Below, one piece after another: positions 38,429-50,740 of a DNA stretch of 64,000 nucleotides. Below the pieces are notes generated by a model. That model saw only the letters and a list, made by a program, of their open reading frames with translations, was not told the DNA's origin and searched no databases. A program made the translations under genes and the position numbers. Origin of the DNA: Karalla daura (lineage: Eukaryota; Chordata; Actinopteri; Chaetodontiformes; Leiognathidae); the NCBI GenBank assembly GCA_029224185.1, contig CM055189.1:28085457-28149456 (forward strand), read 5' to 3'. How positions within the stretch are numbered: the stretch's first letter is position 1; each line of letters opens with the position of its first letter.

Positions 38429-41400
38429 GTGTCAGGGCATTCTGGAGACTCTCCCCTACGGCGTGACAGTGAGCTCATATTCCAGATTGGGGAAAGCGTT
38501 GTCTCCATAGAGCCAAATGTTTATCACTTGGCCAATTTGGGTTTTCCCAAAAGAATGAATGGGAAAAACAGAACTCCACAAACAAACATTCGCAACGTTG
38601 CCATACTTTGACTTTGAAACTTCATTTTCATTTCAAAAATTGAAGAATCTTGTGGTGTGTTTGTGTAGCGAGTTGCACGCTGATTGGTTGTATGGTTTTT
38701 CAGCAGCACCTCTTCTCGACAACCATGTGCTCAGGTACCTTCTCCATTGTCTCGTCTGCTGACATGGTAATTCAAAGTGATGAGGCGTCCAGCTTCAATG
38801 CACCCCAGCAGATGGCACAGGCCCTGGGAGACTCCCAGAGTTTGAAAGGGCCCCTTCAGCATTGGGCATGTCCAATCTCTTCTTAGCACCGGGCCGACAT
38901 GCGGGATTGCAGAAAAATCAGCTCTCGTTTCGCTCTTTTCACGCTGCTCCCAGCCACACCCGAAGCAGCAGACAAATTCTTTTTTTGCAGTTTTGTAGGA
39001 ACATTGGTGCTCTCTCATGCGGGGCAGGCCATTAACCCGTGCGCCTTGTGAAATTAAAACGACGAGCCTCATCGTAGGCCCAGTGCAGCCTTTTCTCTCC
39101 ATAAGCCCCCATTCATTTTCCCACCACTGCCATCAATGTTAAACGTTACACTACTCCTCGCGACTGTGGCCACAGTTCTCACAGTACACACACCAAATCG
39201 TGTCAGGGCGTTCTGGAGACTCTCCCCTACGGCTTGACAGTTAGCTCATGTTCCAGATTGGTGAAAGCATTGTCTCCATAGAGCCAAATGTTTATCACGT
39301 GGCCAATTTGGCTTTTTCCTATAAGAATGAATGGGAACAACAGAACTCCACAAACGAACATTCACAACCTTGCCATACTTTGACTTTGAAACTTCATTTT
39401 CATTTCAAAAATTGAAGAATCTTGTGGTGTGTTTGTGTAGCTAGTTGCACGCTGATTGGTTGTATGGTTTTTCAGCAGCACCTCTTCTCGACGACCATGT
39501 GCTCAGGTACCTGCTCCATTGTCTCGTCTTCTGACACGATAATACAAAGTGATGAGGCGTCCAGCTTCAATGCACCCTAGCAGATGGCACAGGCCCTGGG
39601 AGACTCCCAGAGTTTGAAAGGCCCCCTCAGCATTGGGCATGTCCAATCTCTTCTGAGCACCGGGCCGACATGCGGGATCGCTGCAAAATCAGCTCTCGTT
39701 TCGCTCTTTTCACGCTGCTCCCAGCCACACCCTAAGCAGCAGACAAATTCTTTTTTCCAGTTTTGTAGGAACATTGGTGCTCTCTCATGCGGGGTTGGCC
39801 ATAAACCCGTGCGCCTTGTGAAATTTTAAATGACAAGCCTCGTCGTAGGCCCAGTGCAGCCTTTTCTCTCCATAAGCCCCCATTCATTGTCCCACTGCTG
39901 CCATCAATGTTAAACGTTACACTACTCCTTGCGACTGTGGCCACAGTTCTCATAGTACACACACCAAATCGTGTCAGGGCGTTCTTGAGACTCTCCCCTA
40001 CGGCATGACAGTGAGCTCATATTACAGATTGGGGAAAGCATTGTCTCCATAGAGCCAAAAATTTATTACGTGGCCAATTTGGCTTTTTCCCATAAGAATG
40101 AATGGGAAAAACAGAACTCCACAAACATTCGCAACGTTGCCATACTTTGACTTTGAAACTTCATTTTCATTTCAAAAACTGAAGAATCTTGTGGTGTGTT
40201 TGTGTAGCGAGTTGCACGCTGATAGGTTGTATGGTTTTTCAGCAGCACCTCCTCTCGACGACCATGTGCTCAGGTACCTGCTCCATTGTCTCGTCTGCTG
40301 ACACGATAATACAAAGTGATGAGGCGTCCAGCTTCAATGCACCCTAGCAGATGGCACAGGCCCTGGGAGACTCCCAGAGTTTTGAAAGGCCCCCTCAGCA
40401 TTGGGCATGTCCAATCTCTTCTGAGCACCGGGCCGACATGCGGGATCGCTGCAAAATCACCTCTCGTTTCGCTCTTTTCACGCTGCTCCCAGCCACACCC
40501 TAAGCAGCAGACAAATTCTTTTTTCCAGTTTTGTAGGAACATTGGTGCTCTCTCATGCGGGATTGGCCATAAACCCGTGCGCCTTGTGAAATTTTAAATG
40601 ACAAGCCTCGTCGTAGGCCCAGTGCAGCCTTTTCTCTCCATAAGCCCCCATTCATTGTCCCACCGCTGCCATCAATGTTAAACGTTACACTACTCCTCGC
40701 GACTGTGGCCACAGTTCTCATAGTACACACACCAAATCGTGTCAGGGCGTTCTTGAGACTCTCCCCTACGGCATGACAGTGAGCTCATATTACAGATTGG
40801 GGAAAGCATTGTCTCCATAGAGCCAAAAATTTATTACGTGGCCAATTTGGCTTTTTCCCATAAGAATGAATGGGAAAAACAGAACTCCACAAACATTCGC
40901 AACGTTGCCATACTTTGACTTTGAAACTTCATTTTATTTCAAAAATTGAAGATGCTTGTGGTGTGTTTGTGTAGCGAGTTGCACGCTGATTGGTTGTATG
41001 GTTTTTCAGCAGCACCTCTTCTCGACGACCATGTGCTCAGGTACCTTCTCCATTGTCTCGTCTGCTGACATGGTAATACAAAGTGATGAGGCGTCCAGCT
41101 TCAATGCGTCCCAACAGATGGCACAGGCCCTGGGAGACTCCCAGAGTTTGAAAGGACCCCCTCAGCATTGGGCATGTCCAATCTCTTCTGAGCACCGGGC
41201 CGACATGCGGGATCGCTGAAAAATCAGCTCTCGTTTCGCTCTTTTCACGCTGCTCCCAGCCACACCCTAAGCAGCAGACAAATTCTTTTTTCCAGTTTTG
41301 TAGGAACATTGGTGCTCTCTCATGCGGGGTTGGCCATAAACCAGTGCGCCTTGTGAAATTTAAACGACGAGCCTCATCGTAAGCCCAGTGCAGCCTTTTC

Positions 41401-42274
41401 TCTCCATAAGCCCCCATTCATTGTCCCACCGCTGCCATCAATGTTAAACGTTACACTACTCCTCGCGACTGTGGCCACAGTTCTCATAGTACACACACCA
41501 AATCGTGTCAGGGCGTTCTGGAGACTCTCCCCTACGGCGTGACAGTGAGCTCATATTCCAGATTGGGGAAAGCGTTGTCTCCATAGAGCCAAATGTTTAT
41601 CACTTGGCCAATTTGGGTTTTCCCATAAGAATGAATGGGTAAAACAGAACTCCACAAACAAACATTCGCAACGTTGCCATACTTTGACTTTGAAACTTCA
41701 TTTTCATTTAAAAAACTGAAGAATCTTGTGGTGTGTTTGTGTAGCGAGTTGCACGCTGATAGGTTGTATGGTTTTTCAGCAGCACCTCCTCTCGACGACC
41801 ATGTGCTCAGGTACCTGCTCCAATGTCTCCTCTGTTGACATGGTAATACAAAGTGATGAGGCGTCCAGCTTCAATGCACCCCAGGAGATGGCACAGGCCC
41901 TGGGAGACTCCCAGAGTTTGAAAGGCCCCCTCAGCATTGGGCATGTCCAATCTCTTCTTAGCACCGGGCCGACATGCGGGATCGCTGATAAATCAGCTCT
42001 CGTTTCGCTCTTTTCACGCTGCTCCCAGCCACACCCTAAGCAGCAGACAAATTATTTTTTCCAGTTTTGTAGGAACATTGGTGCTCTCTCATGCGGGGTA
42101 GGCCATAAACCCGTGCGCCTTGTGAAATTTTAAATGACGAGCCTCATCGTAGGCCCAGTGCAGCCTTTTCTCTCCATAAGCCCCCATTCATTTTCCCACC
42201 GCTGCCATCAATGTTAAACGTTACACTACTCCTCGCGACTGTGGCCACAGTTCTCATAGTACACACACCAAATC
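38429..42274 (+). repeat. Class a, b', c, c, d monomers R50-R54 with conversion patches
   Basis: Markers fall at 38429, 39200, 39971, 40739 and 41505. R51 begins like b' and switches near 39510 to another tail. R52 has a class c left end but class d-like CACCTCCTCTCG in its middle. R51 and R52 share private GACACGATAATAC (about 39533 and 40302) and CACCCTAGCAG (about 39574 and 40341), which points to a local conversion or duplication patch. Confidence 0.82.
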
Positions 42275-43039
42275 GTGTCAGGGCGTTCTGGAGACTCTCC
42301 CCTACGGCGTGACAGTGAGCTCATATTCCAGATTGGGGAAAGCGTTGTCTCCATAGAGCCAAAAATTTATTACGTGACCAATTTGGCTTTTTCCCATAAG
42401 AATGAATGGGAAAAACAGAACTCCACAAACATTCGCAACGTTGCCATACTTTGACTTTGAAACTTCATTTTATTTCAAAAATTGAAGATGCTTGTGGTGT
42501 GTTTGTGTAGCGAGTTGCACGCTGATTGGTTGTATGGTTTTTCAGCAGCACCTCTTCTCGACGACCATGTGCTCAGGTACCTTCTCCATTGTCTCGTCTG
42601 CTGACATGGTAATACAAAGTGATGAGGCGTCCAGCTTCAATGCATCCCAACAGATGGCACAGGCCCTGGGAGACTCCCAGAGTTTGAAAGGACCCCCTCA
42701 GCATTGGGCATGTCCAATCTCTTCTGAGCACCGGGCCGACATGCGGGATCGCTGAAAAATCAGCTCTCGTTTCGCTCTTTTCACGCTGCTCCCAGCCACA
42801 CCCTTAGGAGCAGAAAATTTTTCTTTCCAGTTTTGTAGGAACATTGGTGCTCTCTCATGCGGGGTAGGCCATAAAGCCGTGCGCCTTGTGAAATTTAAAC
42901 GACGAGCCTCATCGTAGGCCCAGTGCAGCCTTTTCTCTCCATAAGCCCCCATTCATTGTCCCACCACTGCCATCAATGTTAAACGTTACACTACTCCTCG
43001 CGACTGTGGCCACAGTTCTCACAGTACACACACCAAATC
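42275..43039 (+). repeat. Hybrid monomer R55 (c left, e right), 765 bp
   Basis: The left part has the class c AAAATTTATTACG and TTTTATTT forms. The right part has the class e form, reading CCCTTAGGAGCAGAAAATTTTTC at about 42803. The next monomer is class a, as normally follows class e. The crossover lies between about 42720 and 42805. Confidence 0.82.
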
Positions 43040-43934
43040 GTGTCAGGGCATTCTGGAGACTCTCCCCTACGGCGTGACAGTGAGCTCATATTCCAGATTG
43101 GGGAAAGCGTTGTCTCCATAGAGCCAAATGTTTATCACTTGGCCAATTTGGGTTTTCCCAAAAGAATGAATGGGAAAAACAGAACTCCACAAACAAACAT
43201 TCGCAACGTTGCCATACTTTGACTTTGAAACTTCATTTTCATTTCAAAAATTGAAGAATCTTGTGGTGTGTTTGTGTAGTGAGTTGCACGCTGATTGGTT
43301 GTATGGTTTTTCAGCAGCACCTCTTCTCGACGACCATGTGCTCAGGTACCTTCTCCATTGTCTAGTCTGCTGACATGGTAATACAAAGTGATGAGGCGTC
43401 CAGCTTCAATGCACCCCAGCAGATGGCACAGGCCCTGGGAGACTCCCAGAGTTTGAAAGGGCCCCCTCAGCATTGGGCATGTCCAATCTCGTCTTAGCAC
43501 CGGGCCGACATGCAGGATCGCTGAAAAATCAGCTCTCGTTTCGCTCTTTTCACGCTGCTCCCAGCCACACCCTAAGGAGCAGAAAATTTTTCTTTCCAGT
43601 TTTGTAGGAACATTGGTGCTCTCTCATGCGGGGTAGGCCATAAAGCCGTGTGCCTTGTGAAATTTAAACGACGAGCCTCATCGTAGGCCCAGTGCAGCCT
43701 TATCTCTCCATAAGCCCCCATTCATTGTCCCACCACTGCCATCAATGTTAAACGTTACACTACTCCTCGCGACTGTGGCCACAGTTCTCACAGTACACAC
43801 ACCAAATCGTGTCAGGGCATTCTGGAGACTCTCCCCTACGGCGTGACAGTGAGCTCATATTCCAGATTTGGGAAAGCGTTGTCTCCATAGAGCCAAATGT
43901 TTATCACTTGGCCAATTTGGGTTTTCCCAAAAGA
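43040..43934 (+). repeat. Class a monomer R56 and start of R57
   Basis: R56 (43040, 769 bp) has class a GGGCATTCT and TTCCCAAAAG but an e-type right tail (GTCTTAGCACC, GCAGGATCGC, AAGGAGCAG). R57 starts at 43809, also as class a. No gene is supported. Confidence 0.78.
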
Positions 43935-45637
43935 ATGAATGGGAAAAACAGAACTCCACAAACAAACATTCGCAACGTTGCCATACTTTGACTTTGAAAC
44001 TTCATTTTCATTTCAAAAACTGAAGAATCTTGTGGTGTGTTTGTGTAGCGAGTTGCACGCTGATAGGTTGCTTGGCTTTTCAGCAGCACCTCTTCTCGAC
44101 AACCATGTGCTCAGGTACCTTCTCCATTGTCTCGTCTGCTGACATGGTAATACAAAGTGATGAGGCGTCCAGCTTCAATGCACCCCAGCAGATGGCACAG
44201 GCCCTGGGAGACTCCCAGAGTTTGAAAGGGCCCCTTCAGCATTGGGCATGTCCAATCTCTTCTTAGCACCGGGCCGACATGCGGGATTGCAGAAAAATCA
44301 GCTCTCGTTTCGCTCTTTTCACGCTGCTCCCAGCCACACCCTAAGCAGCAGACAAATTCTTTTTTTGCAGTTTTGTAGGAACATTGGTGCTCTCTCATGC
44401 GGGGTTGGCCATAAACCCGTGCGCCTTGTGAAATTTTAAATAACGAGCCTCGTCGTAGGCCCAGTGCAGCCTTTTCCCTCCATAAGCCCCCATTCATTGT
44501 CCCACCGCTGCCATCAATGTTAAACGTTACACTACTCCTCGCGACTGTGGCCACAGTTCTCACAGTACACACACCAAATCGTGTCAGGGCGTTCTGGAGA
44601 CTCTCCCCTACGGCTTGACAGTGAGCTCATGTTCCAGATTGGGGAAAGCGTTGTCTCCATAGAGCCAAATGTTTATCACTTGGCCAATTTGGGTTTTCCC
44701 ATAAGAATGAATGGGAAAAACAGAACTCCACAAACAAACATTCGCAACGTTGCCATACTTTGACTCTGAAACTTCATTTTCATTTCAAAAACTGAAGAAT
44801 CTTGTGGTGTGTTTGTGTAGCGAGTTGCACGCTGATAGGTTGCTTGGCTTTTCAGCAGCACCTCTTCTCGACAACCATGTGCTCAGGTACCTTCTCCATT
44901 GTCTCGTCTGCTGACATGGTAATACAAAGTGATGAGGCGTCCAGCTTCAATGCACCCCAGCAGATGGCACAGGCCCTGGGAGACTCCCAGAGTTTGAAAG
45001 GGCCCCTTCAGCATTGGGCATGTCCAATCTCTTCTTAGCACCGGGCCGACATGCGGGATTGCAGAAAAATCAGCTCTCGTTTCGCTCTTTTCACGCTGCT
45101 CCCAGCCACACCCTAAGCAGCAGACAAATTCTTTTTTTGCAGTTTTGTAGGAACATTGGTGCTCTCTCATGCGGGGTTGGCCATAAACCCGTGCGCCTTG
45201 TGAAATTTTAAATAACGAGCCTCGTCGTAGGCCCAGTGCAGCCTTTTCCCTCCATAAGCCCCCATTCATTGTCCCACCGCTGCCATCAATGTTAAACGTT
45301 ACACTACTCCTCGCGACTGTGGCCACAGTTCTCACAGTACACACACCAAATCGTGTCAGGGCGTTCTGGAGACTCTCCCCTACGGCTTGACAGTGAGCTC
45401 ATGTTCCAGATTGGGGAAAGCGTTGTCTCCATAGAGCCAAATGTTTATCACTTGGCCAATTTGGGTTTTCCCATAAGAATGAATGGGAAAAACAGAACTC
45501 CACAAACAAACATTCGCAACGTTGCCATACTTTGACTTTGAAACTTCATTTTCATTTCAAAAACTGAAGAATCTTGTGGTGTGTTTGTGTAGCGAGTTGC
45601 ACGCTGATAGGTTGCTTGGCTTTTCAGCAGCACCTCT
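43935..45637 (+). repeat. Local 772-bp amplification (R57 right half to R59 left half)
   Basis: Positions of about 43935-44865 match 44707-45637 at an offset of 772, with one difference noted (TTGACTTTG/TTGACTCTG at about 44766). Markers fall at 43809, 44581 and 45353. The block carries f-type GTTGCTTGGCTTTTCAG, CTCGACAACC, TTCTTTTTTTGCAG and CCTTTTCCCTCC. The distant homologue at about 60.2-61.9 kb has one monomer fewer, so this is a single-monomer gain here or a loss there. Confidence 0.85.
44111..44572 (-). other. 153-codon antisense ORF created by two indels; not called a gene
   Basis: Two +1 indels that usually disrupt this frame occur together here: a long T run at about 44359-44366 and AAATTTTAAA at 44431-44440. 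Their combination joins two frames that are separate in most monomers. Identical ORFs appear at 44883-45344 and, nearly so, at 60252-60713, because the DNA is duplicated. I recognise no domain. The frame depends on indels that vary freely between copies, so coding is unlikely. Confidence 0.12.
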
Positions 45638-48433
45638 TCTCGACGACCATGTGCTCAGGTCCCTGCTCCAATGTCTCGTCTGCTGACATGGTAATACAAA
45701 GTGATGAGGCGTCCAGCTTCAATGCACCCCAGCAGTTGGCACAGGCCCTGGGAGACTCCCAGAGTTTGAAAGGACCCCCTCAGCATTGGGCATGTCCAAT
45801 CTCTTCTGAGCACCGGGCCGACATGCGGGATCGCTGAAAAATCAGCTCTCGTTTCGCTCTTTTCACGCTGCTCCCAGCCACACCCTAAGCAGCAGACAAA
45901 TTCTTTTTTCCAGTTTTGTAGGAACATTGGTGCTCTCTCATGCGGGGTCGGCCATAAACCAGTGCGCCTTGTGAAATTTAAACGACAAGCCTCATCGTAA
46001 GCCCAGTGCAGCCTTTTCTCTCCATAAGCCCCCATTCATTGTCCCACCGCTGCCATCAATGTTAAACGTTACACTACTCCTCGCGACTGTGGCCACAGTT
46101 CTCATAGTACACACACCAAATCGTGTCAGGGCGTTCTGGAGACTCTCCCCTACGGCGTGACAGTGAGCTCATATTCCAGATTGGGGAAAGCGTTGTCTCC
46201 ATAGTGCCAAATGTTTATCACTTGGCCAATTTGGGTTTTCCCATAAGAATGAATGGGTAAAACAGAACTCCACAAACAAACATTCGCAACGTTGCCATTC
46301 TTTGACTTTGAAACTTCATTTTCATTTCAAAAACTGAAGAATCTTGTGGTGTGTTTGTGTAGCGAGTTGCACGCTGATAGGTTGTATGGTTTTTCAGCAT
46401 TACCTCCTCTCGACGACCATGTGCTCAGGTACCTGCTCCATTGTCTCGTCTGCTGACACGGTAATACAAAGTGATGAGGCGTCCAGCTTCAATGCACCCC
46501 AGCAGATGGCACAGGCCCTGGGAGACTCCCAGAGTTTGAAAGGGCCCCCTCAGCATTGGGCATGTCCAATCTCTTCTTAGCACCGGGCCGACATGCGGGA
46601 TCGCTGAAACATCAGCTCTCGTTTCGCTCTTTTCACGCTGCTCCCAGCCACACCCTAAGCAGCAGACAAATTATTTTTTCCAGTTTTGTAGGAACATTGG
46701 TGCTCTCTCATGCGGGGTAGGCCATAAACCAGTGCGCCTTGTGAAATTTTAAATAACGAGCCTCGTCGTAGGCCCAGTGCAGCCTTTTCTCTCCATAAGC
46801 CCCCATTCATTTTCCCACCGCTGCCATCAATGTTAAACGTTACACTACTCCTCGCGACTGTGGCCACAGTTCTCATAGTACACACACCAAATCGTGTCAG
46901 GGCATTCTGGAGACTCTCCCCTACAGCGTGACAGTGAGCTCATATTCCAGATTGGGGAAAGCGTTGTCTCCATAGAGCCAAATGTTTATCACTTGGCCAA
47001 TATGGGTTTTCCCATAAGAATGAATGGGAAAAAAAGAACTCCACAAACAAACATTCGCAACGTTGCCATACTTTGTCTTTGAAACTTCATTTTCATTTCA
47101 AAAATTGAAGAGTCTTGTGGTGTGTTTGTGTAGTGAGTTGCACGCTGATAGTTTGTATGGTTTTTCAGCAGCACCTCTTCTCGACGACCATGTGCTCAGG
47201 TACCTTCTCCATTGTCTCGTCTGCTGACATGGTAATACAAAGTGATGACGCGTCCAGTTTCAATGCACCCCAGCAGATGGCACAGGCCCTGGGTGACTCC
47301 CAGAGTTTGAAAGGGCCCCCTCAGCATTGGGCATGTCCAATCTCTTCTGAGCACCGGGCCGACATGCGGGATCGCTGAAAAATCAGCTCTCGTTTCGCTC
47401 TTTTCACGCTGCTCCCAGCCACACCCTAAGCAGCAGACAAATTATTTTTTCCAGTTTTGTAGGAACATTGGTGCTCTCTCATGCGGGGTAGGCCATAAAC
47501 CAGTGCGCCTTGTGAAATTTAAACGACGAGCCTCATCGTAAGCCCAGTGCAGCCTTTTCTCTCCATAAGCCCCCATTCATTGTCCCACCGCTGCCATCAA
47601 TGTTAAACGTTACACTACTCCTCGCGACTGTGGCCACAGTTCTCATAGTACATACACCAAATCGTGTCAGGGCGTTCTGGAGAGTCTCCCCTACGGCGTG
47701 ACAGTGAGCTCATATTCCAGATTGGGGAAAGCGTTGTCTCCATAGAGCCAAATGTTTATCACTTGGCCAATTTGGGTTTTCCCATAAGAATGAATGGGTA
47801 TAACAGAACTCCACAAACAAACATTCGCAACGTTGCCATACTTTGACTTTGAAACTTCATTTTCATTTCAAAAACTGAAGAATCTTGTGGTGTGTTTGTG
47901 TAGCGAGTTGCACGCTGATAGGTTGTATGGTTTTTCAGCAGCACCTCCTCTCGACGACCATGTGCTCAGGTACCTGCTCCATTGTCTCGTCTGCTGACAT
48001 GGTAATACAAAGTGATGAGGCGTCCAGCTTCAATGCACCCCAGCAGATGGCACAGGCCCTGGGAGACTCCCAGAGTTTGAAAGGCCCCCTCAGCATTGGG
48101 CATGTCCAATCTCTTCCTAGCACCGGGCCGACATGCGGGATCGCTGAAAAATCAGCTCTCGTTTCGCTCTTTTCACGCTGCTCCCAGCCACACCCTAGGC
48201 AGTAGACAAATTATTTTTTCCAGTTTTGTAGGAACATTGGTGCTCTCTCATGCGGGGTTGGCCATAAACCCGTGCGCCTTGTGAAATTTTAAATGACGAG
48301 CCTCATCGTAGGCCCAGTGCAGCCTTTTCTCTCCAAAAGCCCCCATTCATTGTCCCACCACTGCCATCAATGTTAAACGTTACACTACTCCTCGCGACTG
48401 TGGCCACAGTTCTCACAGTACACACACCAAATC
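45638..48433 (+). repeat. Mixed monomers R59 tail to R62
   Basis: Markers fall at 46123, 46894 and 47664. R59 carries the rare CAGCAGTTGGCACAGG (about 45732) and R60 the rare TTCAGCATTACCTCC (about 46393). Both recur in R79/R80. R61 is class h (CCAATATGGG, GAAGAGTCTTG). R62 is d-like on the left. No gene is supported. Confidence 0.78.
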
Positions 48434-50726
48434 GTGTCAGGGCGTTCTGGAGACTCTCCCCTACGGCTTGACAGTTAGCTCATGTTCCAGATTGGTGAAA
48501 GCGTTGTCTCCATAGAGCCAAATGTTTATCACTTGGCCAATTTGGCTTTTTCCCATAAGAATGAATGGGTAAAACAGAACTCCACAAACAAACATTCGCA
48601 ACGTTGCCATACTTTGACTTTGAAACTTCATTTTCATTTCAAAAACTGAAGAATCTTGTGGTGTGTTTGTGTAGCGAGTTGCACGCTGATAGGTTGTATG
48701 GTTTTTCAGCAGCACCTCCTCTCGACGACCATGTGCTCAGGTACCTGCTCCATTGTCTCGTCTGCTGACATGGTAATACAAAGTGATAAGGCGTCAAGCT
48801 TCAATGCACCCCAGCAGATGGCACAGGCCCTGGGTGACTCCCAGAGTTTTAAAGGGCCCCCTCAGCATTGGGCATGTCCAATCTCTTCTGAGCACCGGGC
48901 CGACATGCCGGATCGCTGCAAAATCACCTCTCGTTTCGCTCTTTTCACGCTGCTCCCAGCCACACCCTAAGCAGCAGACAAATTCTTTTTTCCAGTTTTG
49001 TAGGAACATTGGTGCTCTCTCATGCGGGGTAGGCCATAAACCCGTGCGCCTTGTGAAATTTTAAATGACGAGCCTCGTCGTAGGCCCAGTGCAGCCTTTT
49101 CTCTCCATAAGCCCCCATTCATTTTCACACCGCTGCCATCAATGTTAAACGTTACACTACTCCTCGCGACTGTGGCCACAGTTCTCATAGTACACACACC
49201 AAATCGTGTCAGGGCGTTCTGGAGACTCTCCCCTACGGCGTGATTGTGAGCTCATATTCCAGATTGGGGAAAGCGTTGTCTCCATAGAGCCAAATATTTA
49301 TCACTTGGCCAATTTGGGTTTTCCCATAAGAATGAATGGGAAAAACAGAACTCCACAAACAAACATTCGCAACGTTGCCATACTTTGACTTTGAAACTTC
49401 ATTTTCATTTAAAAAATTGAAGAAGCTTGTGTTGTGTGTGTGTAGCGAGTTGCACGCTGATAGGTTGTATGGTTTTTCAGCAGCACCTCTTCTCGACGAC
49501 CATGAGCTCAGGTACCTTCTCCATTGTCTCGTCTGCTGACATGGTAATACAAAGTGATGAGGCGTCCAGCTTCAAAGCACCCCAGCAGATGGCACAGGCC
49601 CTGGGTGACTCCCAGAGTTTGAAAGGGCCCCCTCAGCATTGGGCATGTCCAATCTCTTCTGAGCACCGGGCCGACATGCCGGATCGCTGCAAAATCACCT
49701 CTCGTTTCGCTCTTTTCACGCTGCTCCCAGCCACACCCTAAGCAGCAGACAAATTCTTTTTTCCAGTTTTGTAGGAACATTGGTGCTCTCTCATGTGGGG
49801 TAGGCCATAAACCCGTGCGCCTTGTGAAATTTTAAATGACGAGCCTCGTCGTAGGCCCAGTGCAGCCTTTTCTCTCCTTAAGCCCCCATTCATTTTCCCA
49901 CCGCTGCCATCAATGTTAAACGTTACACTACTCCTCGCGACTGTGGCCACAGTTCTCATAGTACACACACCAAATCGTGTCAGGGCATTCTGGAGACTCT
50001 CCCCGACAGCGTGACAGTGAGCTCATATTCCAGATTGGGGAAAGCGTTGTCTCCATAGAGCCAAATGTTTATCACTTGGCCAATATGGGTTTTCCCATAA
50101 GAATGAATGGGAAAAAAAGAACTCCACAAACAAACATTCGCAACGTTGCCATACTTTGACTTTGAAACTTCATTTTCATTTCAAAAATTGAAGAGTCTTG
50201 TGGTGTGATTGTGTAGTGAGTTGCACGCTGATTGGTTGTATGGTTTTTCAGCAGCACCTCTTCTCGACGACCATGTGCTCAGGTACCTGCTCCATTGTCT
50301 CGTCTGCTGACATGGTAATACAAAGTGATGAGGCGTCCAGCTTCAATGCACCCCAACAGATGGCACAGGCCCTGGGTGACTCCCAGAGTTTGAAAGGGCC
50401 CCCTCAGCATTGGGCATGTCCAATCTCTTCTGAGCACCGGGCCGACATGCGGGATCGCTGAAAAATCAGATCTCGTTTCGCTCTTTTCATGCTTCTCCCA
50501 GCCACACCCTAAGCAGCAGACAAATTCTTTTTTCCAGTTTTGTAGGAACATTGGTGCTCTCTCATGCGGGGTAGGCCATAAACCAGTGCGCCTTGTGAAA
50601 TTGAAACGACGAGCCTCATCGTAAGCCCAGTGCAGCCTTTTCTCTCCATAAGCCCCCATTCATTGTCCCACCGCTGCCATCAATGTGAAACGTTACACTA
50701 CTCCTCGCGACTGTGGCCACAGTTTT
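48434..50726 (+). repeat. Mixed monomers R63-R65
   Basis: Markers fall at 48434, 49206 and 49977. R64 is class g (AAGCTTGTGTTG) and R65 is class h, repeating the g-then-h adjacency seen near 15 kb. R65 ends at the deletion junction at 50726/50727. No gene is supported. Confidence 0.78.
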
Positions 50727-50740
50727 GGAGACTCTCCCCT
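50710..50740 (+). repeat. 35-bp deletion removing the monomer marker (R65/R66 boundary)
   Basis: After an intact ACTGTGGCCACAGT (50710-50723) the sequence jumps from AGTTTT directly to GGAGACTC. The 35 bases from CATAGTACAC through GCGTTCT, including GTGTCAGGG, are missing. In intact monomers the deleted segment is flanked by the short direct repeat GTTCT/GTTTT and GTTCT. Deletion by slippage or microhomology joining fits. The interval between markers 49977 and 51478 (1,501 bp) equals two monomers minus 35 bp. Confidence 0.9.
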
